NCBI GenBank assembly: GCA_021781575.1
Contig: JAJXWP010000004.1
Span: 1-64,000 of the forward strand
DNA length: 64,000 bases
Direction: 5' to 3'
From: Pseudomonadota bacterium
Lineage (GTDB): Bacteria; Pseudomonadota; Alphaproteobacteria; Rhodospirillales; Magnetospirillaceae
Part shown: positions 8,712 to 14,969 of the stretch, piece by piece
How positions within the stretch are numbered: the first letter of the stretch is position 1
Layout: each line of letters starts with the position of its first letter
Notes under the pieces: generated by a model
What the model was told of the DNA's origin: nothing
The model's input: only the letters and a program-made list of their open reading frames with translations
Database searches by the model: none
Position numbers and translations under genes: made by a program

Positions 8712-9055
8712 CCCCGGCAGCGGTCGCCGGGGTCCGCGGAATAGCCGGCGCCTGGAAGCTGACACGAATTCAGACGGCAAGGCTGCTGGGCGTGGCCCCT
8801 CGAACCTGGAGCCAGCTGCTGGCCGGCTCCAGCCGGCAGGTCCTCAGCCAAAGGCAAATGACCCGGGCTTCGGCTCTCATGGGGATCTACAAAGGGCTGA
8901 ATACCCTGTTCGCCGACGGCATGGCGGACCGTTGGCCGAACCTCCCGAGCTCGGCGCCAGTGTTCGGTGGCCGCTCTCCGATCGACGCGATGATCGAGGG
9001 CGGCCTGCCGATGATGCTCGATGTGCGGCGATACGTCGATGCGCTCTGTGGATAG
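8708..9055 (+). CDS. MbcA/ParS/Xre antitoxin-like protein (DUF2384)
   Basis: The product contains an N-terminal helix-turn-helix (AWKLTRIQTARLLGVAPRTW) followed by the DUF2384 signature: GIYKGLNTLF, PVFGGRSPIDAMIEGG and VRRYVDAL. Such proteins are antitoxins that pair with RES or related toxins, or DNA-binding partners. No RES toxin gene follows. There is no ATG; homology begins at LTPAA, so initiation is proposed at CTG 8708, overlapping the stop of the small membrane ORF. An alternative is GTG 8543 with a perfect AGGAGG, giving a 170-residue protein with a nonconserved N-terminus. Position behind tnsC suggests a regulatory or partner role in the element. Confidence 0.7.
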   Translation: MTPAAVAGVRGIAGAWKLTRIQTARLLGVAPRTWSQLLAGSSRQVLSQRQMTRASALMGIYKGLNTLFADGMADRWPNLPSSAPVFGGRSPIDAMIEGGLPMMLDVRRYVDALCG

Positions 9056-9106
9056 AAAAACCTTGGCACGGCGGCTCTGCCATCAGGACAACAGCCTTCC
9101 CGATTA

Positions 9107-9430
9107 TCACCAGCCGGCTGCCCGGAATGGAAGCCGGACGATCGCGATTACTACCGCGACCATCATGAAGCCGCCGGTGCATTTGCCGACCAAAGCGTAA
9201 AACCTTCCTGCCGGTAACGCAGCCATCCGATCGAAACCGGCCAGTGCCAGCATCGCGATACCAGCAACCATCGGCACCAGAATTCCGATCCGCGCTAGGG
9301 CACTGGCGACATCCGCAATTACTGGTAGGCGGCTATCCACCCAAAGCGATCCGAAAGCAAGGATGGTGCCCAGAGCGGCACGCCACAACGTGGTCCGAAA
9401 AATCAGGTCTTCGTCGTACAGGAAATACAT
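9107..9430 (-). CDS. Predicted inner-membrane protein of unknown function
   Basis: 107 residues with four hydrophobic segments and few charged residues between them (TILAFGSLWV, IGILVPMVAGIAMLAL, TGGFMMVAVVIAIV among them). ATG at 9430 is preferred because AGGAGG lies just upstream. It is on the same strand as the ubiquitin-like operon, 140 bases beyond the E1 stop, so it could be a fifth gene of that unit or an independent gene. I do not recognise the family. Confidence 0.65.
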   Translation of the reverse strand: MYFLYDEDLIFRTTLWRAALGTILAFGSLWVDSRLPVIADVASALARIGILVPMVAGIAMLALAGFDRMAALPAGRFYALVGKCTGGFMMVAVVIAIVRLPFRAAGW

Positions 9431-9570
9431 CGGCCCCTCCTTCTCACTTTCCGACTCATCCTGCCCCAATTTACCAGCGGTGTCATGGGAGGCGAGCTTG
9501 GCGCCTTATAGTTCAGCAGCGCCGTGTAGCAATCGTGGCACTGCCGATAGCCAATTGCTGATTGGATTCT

Positions 9571-10920
9571 TCACTCCACCGACATAGTGCCTGCATAGCC
9601 CAACTGGCCCGGCTGCACGACCACACCACGGGAAGCGCGGCTACCGCGAAGATCCGCAACTGACCCGACCAGATTACGGACCGGCGAAACACCAGAGACC
9701 AGGGCAATCGTCTGACTGATCGCCAGGGCCCCGGTCAAGGCGCTCACGAAGGGCACGGCCGCACTGGCGCCGGCGATCTCAGCCATTCCGCATTGATTGT
9801 GGGGATCTTTGGCTACTTCCGCCTGATATGCCCCCAGAGCCATGTTCTTCACTTCACGCTCCCGCTCATCGTCCCCCTTTCCCTCGAAGTGCTGCGCGGG
9901 CAACCATGCCTCGTCGAAGACGGAGAGCCGGAACTTATGGTAGTCGCTCGCATTCGGACCAAGGCCGCCGTCCACGATGAATTGGAAGCCGGCACCGCCG
10001 AGTAGTTTTCGGGGTGCGATTTTGTCGAGCCCTGAGAGAGCAATCCCCGGTTCGGTCGACATTCGGTGCGTGCTGTCGTCAAACGGGCGATCGATACGGC
10101 GAACACCAAAGCGGCAAGCAATCGCCCAGTCCTCGCATATCCTGGTCTTGAGGAGGCCATAGTTCCGCTTGGAGACCAGGATGGAAGTGGCCCAATTGCT
10201 GTCCTTGACGATGTCAAAGTCCTGGAAGATCAATTCGACGGCCTGCGGATCCTGATAAGGAAGCATGCTCAGGGACCAAAGATAGGCCTGGCCTAGATTG
10301 CCCAAGCCAATCAGCCAAAGAGCCTTGGGCAGCCACACCCTGGAGGGGCCTGGGTCCACGGAAGCGCCAGGCGTCCAGAGCGAAATGATCTGGTCATTAG
10401 GATGACACGAGTACCCGCTCTGCACGGAACGGAAAGCTTGTGCGACAGCCAGCGCGCCAGCTGCGACACCGGCCAGAGGATTACCGCTGCGTCCCAGGGG
10501 CTGGAAGACGTCGGCGGGAACAACGCCAGTGGCCCAACCATCCCACCACGTACGGATGGTCCAGCCAGGAACCGTTGTGGGTGCAGAGCCGCTGATCAAG
10601 ATGGTCTTCGCTGGCTTGACGTGGGGCTTTGCCCCAAGTTTCTTTGCGGCAGCGCCGATAGTCGACATGCGCCCCGGCAAGGGCAGGATCAAGGGATGGT
10701 CGACCGCGCCAGTCAAAGTCACACCACCCAGGAAACAGCGCGAGGCGGTGCGTACTGCGGTAAGCGCCGCAGCCTGTCCAGCGGGGGTGCCGGCTGCATC
10801 GGCGCCAAGATGGACTTCGAGGGTCAGCCCCTTCAGCAGCTTCTGCGTTTGAGGAAACGACAACCCCTCTTCCTCGACGAAGATTTTGCTTATGCGGGAA
10901 ATTGCCGGATCGATCTTCAT
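9571..10920 (-). CDS. E1-like (ThiF-fold) ubiquitin-activating protein
   Basis: 449 residues. The nucleotide-binding Rossmann motif is at 205-210 (LIGLGNLGQAY), followed by the acidic DFD near 234 and S-N-W near 242 as in ThiF/MoeB/E1 proteins. A cysteine at about 377 (NQCGMAEIAGAS, then PFVSALTGALA) occupies the place of the E1 catalytic cysteine. The first 200 residues form an additional domain of unknown fold, as in several bacterial E1 proteins of Ubl operons. Expected role: adenylate the C-terminal glycine of the double Ubl and transfer it, via thioester, to the E2-like protein. It is the last of four tightly packed genes, starting two bases after the JAB stop. Confidence 0.85.
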   Translation of the reverse strand: MKIDPAISRISKIFVEEEGLSFPQTQKLLKGLTLEVHLGADAAGTPAGQAAALTAVRTASRCFLGGVTLTGAVDHPLILPLPGRMSTIGAAAKKLGAKPHVKPAKTILISGSAPTTVPGWTIRTWWDGWATGVVPADVFQPLGRSGNPLAGVAAGALAVAQAFRSVQSGYSCHPNDQIISLWTPGASVDPGPSRVWLPKALWLIGLGNLGQAYLWSLSMLPYQDPQAVELIFQDFDIVKDSNWATSILVSKRNYGLLKTRICEDWAIACRFGVRRIDRPFDDSTHRMSTEPGIALSGLDKIAPRKLLGGAGFQFIVDGGLGPNASDYHKFRLSVFDEAWLPAQHFEGKGDDEREREVKNMALGAYQAEVAKDPHNQCGMAEIAGASAAVPFVSALTGALAISQTIALVSGVSPVRNLVGSVADLRGSRASRGVVVQPGQLGYAGTMSVE

Positions 10921-10922
10921 GC

Positions 10923-11438
10923 TCACCACCAGGAAAGTTTGAAGATGCGCCGGCCTTGCCGGCTGTGGTCGAGCCATTGGCGGTTGCCACGGTACTCGAA
11001 TATGCCGATGGCGCCGGGAGCCGGAGCCCCGGTCGCATAATTAGGAAGAATGAGAGCGATGTGGCCTGCCTCGGCGATCATCGGGTTGGCCTTGTCGGAG
11101 CCACTTTGTCCGTAGCCAGCCGGATGTACATGTATGTCAGCGACGACCATCAGGCCTCTGTCTTGGCACACGCGCCAGACCTGGCCCAGCTTGCGGCCAT
11201 CGAATTCGACAATGCCATGGCGGAAGCAGGTGGGGTCGACGTCGTCATAGTATAGAAAGGAGACGATCTGCCGGGTCTCCCCTTGTCGGAGCCCAAGAAG
11301 AAAGGCACCGCTTTCCCGATGCCCACCGGTCCGGCGGTTCAGTTCTGCGGCCCCCTCGCGCCAGGTCGCACTGGAACAGACCAACTTAGGCGGCGGACCG
11401 AGAATGGCTCGCGCGAGCGTTGCTATTGAGAATCGCAT
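10923..11438 (-). CDS. JAB/JAMM metalloprotease (deubiquitinase-like)
   Basis: 171 residues with a JAMM metal site: Glu42 in HRESGAFLLG, His103 and His105 in ADIHVHPAGYG, Ser112 and Asp115 in QSGSD. JAMM enzymes bind Zn2+ and cleave isopeptide bonds after the Ubl, so the likely job is removal or maturation of the double Ubl. The spacing between the second His and the Ser is one residue shorter than in classic JAMM motifs, which I flag as a variation. ATG at 11438 has GAGG six bases upstream and overlaps the E2 gene by 53 bases, so the genes are translationally linked. Five genes away lies the E1's membrane-protein neighbour. Confidence 0.83.
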   Translation of the reverse strand: MRFSIATLARAILGPPPKLVCSSATWREGAAELNRRTGGHRESGAFLLGLRQGETRQIVSFLYYDDVDPTCFRHGIVEFDGRKLGQVWRVCQDRGLMVVADIHVHPAGYGQSGSDKANPMIAEAGHIALILPNYATGAPAPGAIGIFEYRGNRQWLDHSRQGRRIFKLSWW

Positions 11439-11859
11439 AGAGGTCCTCGAGGATGAAGGCGAGGTCGCGATTTTCGTGCCAAGCCAGGGTTGGATAGTCT
11501 CGTTCGAAATTGTTGTGGACCGCCGATTTGCGATCCCAGGGACGGTAGACGGTCTCGTCACCCCAACTTTGGAAACTCTTCACGACGCGAGGATTACCCT
11601 TCGGGCGGTGCTCGGGTGGAAGCAGTTCATTCTGGAAAGCGTCCCAGATCTTCACTTCGGGCTTTTGGCCCGCATAGCCAGTGCATTCGAACCTAAAGCA
11701 GTAGTAGGAACCCGATCCGTCGGGCTCGGTGGCGGCCACCTCCATCATCAGGATCGGGAAGGCGAGATAGAGCAGACGCCAACGGCCCCTGACCGCACCC
11801 GCCTTGTAGGACGGGGCAGCCAGGTCAGCGTTGAGTCTGATGAAGGCCGGATCCTCCAT
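11386..11859 (-). CDS. E2-like protein
   Basis: 157 residues, starting at the ATG four bases after the Ubl stop. Its predicted order (an N-terminal helix, a beta-meander with ECTGYAGQKPEVKIWD, then YRPWDRKSA and a C-terminal helix ENRDLAFILEDLYAIL) matches the E2-like proteins of bacterial Ubl operons. The only cysteines are at 54 and 59, within a beta-strand of the meander; I see none in the later loop where canonical E2s hold the catalytic Cys. The identification therefore rests mainly on operon context and the YRPWDR pattern. It would accept Ubl from the E1 or act as a substrate adaptor. Confidence 0.6.
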   Translation of the reverse strand: MEDPAFIRLNADLAAPSYKAGAVRGRWRLLYLAFPILMMEVAATEPDGSGSYYCFRFECTGYAGQKPEVKIWDAFQNELLPPEHRPKGNPRVVKSFQSWGDETVYRPWDRKSAVHNNFERDYPTLAWHENRDLAFILEDLYAILNSNARASHSRSAA

Positions 11860-11863
11860 GGCG

Positions 11864-12349
11864 TCACCCGTTCTGGATCGAACCGCGGCCGAGCTCAAGG
11901 TGGAGACATTCCTCGTGGTGGCGCAGGAAGCGACCGATATGCGCATCCACGGGAAGTTCCCGCTCACCGATCAAGAGCACGAACTCCGGCGCGATGGCCG
12001 TGTCGATCGCGAAGCCATCCGAACCAACCGCCCACTCCAGCACCTTGGCCACGCGGGTGGCCGGGGAGAATTCGTGGGTCTTGGTAACGCCGTTGTAGAG
12101 CACCGAGACCTTGATACGGTGGGAACGGTGGACGTGGTGCACTCGCTGGTGCTGATAGCCCTCGTCCACGACGATGGTCAAATCGATCGGTTCGTCGCCA
12201 TCTTCGACAAACAGCAGGGCCTGCTCGTGCCCGAACCCGCCCATCTCGGCGGCAGCGACGACCACTTCGCGCACCGTGCTGCCCAGGGGAATAACGACGG
12301 CCTGGACTTTCTCCAGGCCCTCGACCTCGACCAAAAATTCGATACTCAT
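11864..12349 (-). CDS. Double ubiquitin-like (beta-grasp) protein
   Basis: 161 residues with two successive beta-grasp-like halves: residues 1-75 (IEFLVEVEGL, then VVIPLGSTVREVV) and residues 77-150 (HRIKVSVLYNGVTKTHEFSP, then VLLIGERELPVDAHIG). The last residue is glycine, as needed for adenylation without prior cleavage. It is the first gene of the operon Ubl-E2-JAB-E1, which runs 12349 to 9571 with intergenic gaps of at most four bases. A double Ubl resembles the poly-Ubl and ISG15-like proteins found in bacterial operons studied as Bil systems. Its divergent neighbour is the XRE/ImmA pair. Confidence 0.78.
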   Translation of the reverse strand: MSIEFLVEVEGLEKVQAVVIPLGSTVREVVVAAAEMGGFGHEQALLFVEDGDEPIDLTIVVDEGYQHQRVHHVHRSHRIKVSVLYNGVTKTHEFSPATRVAKVLEWAVGSDGFAIDTAIAPEFVLLIGERELPVDAHIGRFLRHHEECLHLELGRGSIQNG

Positions 12350-12388
12350 GACGGTTCTCCTTGACCTGACACCCGCGGAAGGGCGAAA

Positions 12389-12443
12389 CTACGATCGCGC
12401 CACGCGTTATCCTACGCTTCCGTAGTATGCATCAGATGCTACG
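12389..12443. promoter_or_regulatory. Putative XRE operator array between the divergent operons
   Basis: The intergenic region holds a perfect palindrome, CTACG-CTTC-CGTAG (12412-12425), plus two further CTACG half-sites at 12389-12393 and 12439-12443. It lies between the Ubl operon start (12349) and the XRE gene (12475, or 12427 if an upstream ATG is used). This is the expected place for an operator through which the XRE protein would repress both directions. Site assignment is inferred from symmetry only. Confidence 0.55.
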
Positions 12444-12474
12444 AGTTCGTCAACTTCAACATTACGGTATAGCC

Positions 12475-12822
12475 ATGCCAAATGAACCGGACGTCTTCCA
12501 GGAACGCCTGCGGCTTGCCCGCCAGATGCGGGAATGGCAGCAGGCCGACTTGGCCGCCAGAGCCGGATTGCCGGCCGCATCGATCTCGCATTTCGAAAGC
12601 GGAACCCGTAAGCCCTCCTTCGACAACCTGCGCCGGCTGGCATCCGCCTTGGAGGTCAGCACCGATTACCTGCTGGGCCGCGTCGCCAACCCGGGAATGG
12701 GAGGAGGCGACCAACTCAACAGACATGTGGAGAATCTGACCGGTGCCGACCGGGAGTTGGCCGAACAGATGCTAAAGTTGCTGGCTGAGCGCAACCGGAA
12801 GGGAGGGACGAGTGAAGGCTGA
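12475..12822 (+). CDS. XRE-family repressor (ImmR-like)
   Basis: About 115 residues. The helix-turn-helix spans roughly residues 8 to 62: RLRLARQMREWQQADLAARA then SISHFESGTRKPSFDNLRR and STDYLLGRV, a classic XRE/Cro pattern. A short C-terminal helix follows. The stop overlaps the ImmA/IrrE start by 11 bases. In pairs of this kind the metallopeptidase cleaves or inactivates the repressor on stress. ATG 12427 would add 16 residues and overlap the palindrome, so 12475 is preferred, though neither start has a strong ribosome binding site. Confidence 0.8.
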   Translation: MPNEPDVFQERLRLARQMREWQQADLAARAGLPAASISHFESGTRKPSFDNLRRLASALEVSTDYLLGRVANPGMGGGDQLNRHVENLTGADRELAEQMLKLLAERNRKGGTSEG

Positions 12823-13675
12823 CGGCGAATTGGCCATCGGCAAGGCCGAACTTTGGCTAAAGCAGAACGATCGCTACCGGTTACCTGTCGATCCAAAGGA
12901 GATCGCCAGATCGCTGGATATCGAAGTGCAAGCAAAGCCTGGGACTGAGCCGGGCGTGTCCGGGATGCTGCTTCGCCACGGGGAAGCATTCGGCATCCTC
13001 TACGCGACCCACATCGACAGCGAAGGCTTCCAGAACTTCAGCATTGCCCACGAACTGGGGCACTACTTGCTGGAAGGGCATCCCGAGGCGTTGTTCCCCA
13101 AAGGCGATGGCATGCACAAGTCGCAGGCCGGCTTCCTCAGTGCGGACCAGTATGAGCGGGAAGCCGATTATTTCGCGGCAGGGCTCCTCATGCCAAGCGG
13201 GCCGTTCCGACAGGCGCTGATCAAAGAAGACGAAGGGCTGCCGGCCATCGAATCGCTCGCCGCTAAGTGTCGCACCTCGCTAACCGCCACGGCGATCAGG
13301 TGGGCCAAATTGACCAGCGTCCCGGCCGCCGTCGTCATGACGACGGACAACCGTATCGATTGGGTGTTCATGTCCAAGGCCCTGCAGGAGGTTGACGGGC
13401 TGACATGGCTCCGGAAGGGCGACCCCGTCCCGTCTGGTGTTCCAACCGACACCTTCATTCGCTCGCCCGACAATATCCGGCTTGGCCGCAAGATGGCCGA
13501 TGAAGTCCAGTTACGCGACTGGTTTGGCGGCCGGGCCGGCGTGAAGGCCGATGAAGACATCATCGGCTTGGGAAGCTACGGCAAAACGCTGACTGTCCTG
13601 ACTGTGGATCTCCCCGACGAAGACGAAGACGGGGATCTTGAGGAAAGCTGGACACCTCGGTTCCGAGGGCGCTAA
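12812..13675 (+). CDS. ImmA/IrrE-family metallopeptidase
   Basis: 287 residues, GTG start preceded by GGGAGGG. The zinc-binding motif HELGH sits near residue 78 (SIAHELGHYLLEG), with a downstream Glu in READYFAAGLLMP completing the gluzincin-like pattern. The C-terminal 130 residues are an extra domain of unknown fold. ImmA-type enzymes degrade a partner XRE repressor, derepressing the genes it controls. Adjacent to the XRE gene with an 11-base overlap and divergent from the Ubl operon, so a repressor/antirepressor switch is likely. Confidence 0.88.
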   Translation: MKADGELAIGKAELWLKQNDRYRLPVDPKEIARSLDIEVQAKPGTEPGVSGMLLRHGEAFGILYATHIDSEGFQNFSIAHELGHYLLEGHPEALFPKGDGMHKSQAGFLSADQYEREADYFAAGLLMPSGPFRQALIKEDEGLPAIESLAAKCRTSLTATAIRWAKLTSVPAAVVMTTDNRIDWVFMSKALQEVDGLTWLRKGDPVPSGVPTDTFIRSPDNIRLGRKMADEVQLRDWFGGRAGVKADEDIIGLGSYGKTLTVLTVDLPDEDEDGDLEESWTPRFRGR

Positions 13676-13838
13676 CCGCGGAAGCGGTGTAACGAAATGG
13701 AATTGAGCCCTTCTGGGCACCTGGGCGAGTCCGCTTATGGATGAGTAGGCCCGCCCCCGGTTATTGCGGCACGACCGAGATGTCCAGCTTTTCGAGGATT
13801 TCGCGTTTTGTCGAGTTCTCAAACGCTTAGCAAGCGCG
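13676..13838. other. Non-coding stretch between the ImmA/IrrE gene and the end repeats
   Basis: No gene was seen. It leads into the end repeats and probably belongs to the sub-terminal part of the transposon. Confidence 0.45.
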
Positions 13839-13905
13839 ATACTCATCTATGAGCCGGCATTGCTCACTTACAAGCCGAATTGCTCAGCTAAAAGCCGGCC
13901 TGACA
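13839..13905 (-). mobile_element. Right end of Tn7-like transposon with three TnsB-site-like repeats
   Basis: Three adjacent 20-bp repeats occupy 13839-13858, 13859-13878 and 13879-13898, sharing CTCAnnTAnnAGCCG. They are followed by a short tail ending in TGACA at 13905, which reads TGTCAG as the terminal 5' sequence on the minus strand. Tn7-family ends begin with TGT and carry several tandem TnsB sites of about 20 bp, which fits. The next five bases, GCCGC (13906-13910), would be the target-site duplication if the left end carries the same. The end faces the 3' end of tRNA-Gln. Confidence 0.72.
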
Positions 13906-13938
13906 GCCGCCATGGCTGCCGGAAGCGACAGGGAAATT

Positions 13939-14013
13939 TGGCTGGGGCGCCAGGATTCGAACCTGGGGATGGCGGGACCAAAACCCGCTGCCTTACCGCT
14001 TGGCTACGCCCCA
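13939..14013 (-). tRNA. trnQ: tRNA-Gln (anticodon UUG)
   Basis: Folding the minus strand gives a 7-bp acceptor stem (TGGGGCG with CGCCCCA), a D arm with AGCGGTAAGGC, an anticodon stem GCGGG/CCCGC enclosing the loop TTTTGGT with anticodon TTG, and a T arm with GGTTCGAATCC. The 3' CCA is encoded. It lies downstream of ispE on the same strand. The Tn7-like end is 33 bases beyond its 3' end. Confidence 0.96.
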
Positions 14014-14087
14014 ACAGGAAGGGAGGGCAACATAGGGCAAGCCGGCCCGCGATGCAACCTCGGCATGGTCCCATCGAGCGATGGCAT

Positions 14088-14969
14088 TCAGCGGCGGCTG
14101 ACCAACGGAGCGGCGGCGATCCACCAGGCAGGGTGGGCCGCCGTCAGCGACTCCGCGGCGGATGCCGCGGCCGTGGCCGTGGCGAACAAGCCGAAACAGG
14201 TGGCCCCGCTGCCCGACATCCGCGCCAGCAGACAGTCGGGCTGGCCATCCAGCGCCGACAACACCTCGCCCACCACCGGCGCCACGGCCACCGCCGCGGT
14301 GGCCAGATCATTGCCGCGAGTCGTCAGAGCACGAGCCAGCGCGGCGGCATCGGCCGGGGCCTCGGCCAGCGGTGCCGGAGCCGAAAACCCTCCTTGCCGT
14401 GCCCTGAATACGGCCGGGGTCGACACCGCCACCCGGGGATTGGCCAGGACCAGCCATACCGGCGGCAACGCCGGAGCCGCGGTCAGCACCTCGCCGATCC
14501 CCGACATCTGCGTCGGCCTGCCGCGCAGGCACACCGGCAGATCGGCCCCCAAGGCCAAGCCGAGACGCTCCAGTTCGGCATCACCGGGGGCGAAGCCCCA
14601 TAGGGTGCAAAGGCCGCGCAACGCCGCCGCGCCGTCGGCGGAACCGCCGCCGATGCCCGCAGCTACGGGCAACCGCTTGGTCAGAGTGATCGCCGCGCGG
14701 GGGCTTACGCCGGCCGATTCGGCCAGGCGGCGGGCCGCCTTCAACACGATATTGTCGGGCTCGGCAGCCAGCCCGCCGGCCGTCGGGCCGTCGATGCGCA
14801 AGCTCAGATCATCGGCCGGCTCGATCACCAGGCTGTCGCCGATGCCGGCGAACACCACGAGGCTGTCCAGCAGGTGGTAGCCGTCGGGCCGCTTTCCGAC
14901 CACATGGAGGTAAAGATTGACCTTGGCCGGGGCGAACTCCTCGACCGCCGCGGCGGCCCCCGCGCTCAC
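14088..14969 (-). CDS. ispE: 4-diphosphocytidyl-2-C-methyl-D-erythritol kinase
   Basis: 293 residues of the GHMP kinase fold. Residues FAPAKVNLYLHVVGKRPDGYH open the protein as in IspE, and the ATP-binding glycine-rich motif appears as PVAAGIGGGSADGAAAL near residue 95. A second GHMP motif, RMSGSGATCFGLF, lies near the C-terminus. The enzyme phosphorylates CDP-ME in the MEP isoprenoid pathway. The GTG start overlaps the stop of the TPR lipoprotein gene (GTGA), so the two are co-translated. Normal length. Confidence 0.95.
   Translation of the reverse strand: MSAGAAAAVEEFAPAKVNLYLHVVGKRPDGYHLLDSLVVFAGIGDSLVIEPADDLSLRIDGPTAGGLAAEPDNIVLKAARRLAESAGVSPRAAITLTKRLPVAAGIGGGSADGAAALRGLCTLWGFAPGDAELERLGLALGADLPVCLRGRPTQMSGIGEVLTAAPALPPVWLVLANPRVAVSTPAVFRARQGGFSAPAPLAEAPADAAALARALTTRGNDLATAAVAVAPVVGEVLSALDGQPDCLLARMSGSGATCFGLFATATAAASAAESLTAAHPAWWIAAAPLVSRR

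Noticed and set aside
9545-9562. AGCCAATTGCTGATTGG resembling an internal end repeat
   Set aside because: Only a partial match, single copy, and inside the E1 downstream region.
13839-13898. CRISPR-like reading of the three repeats
   Set aside because: Units are adjacent without spacers and located at an element end, fitting TnsB sites.
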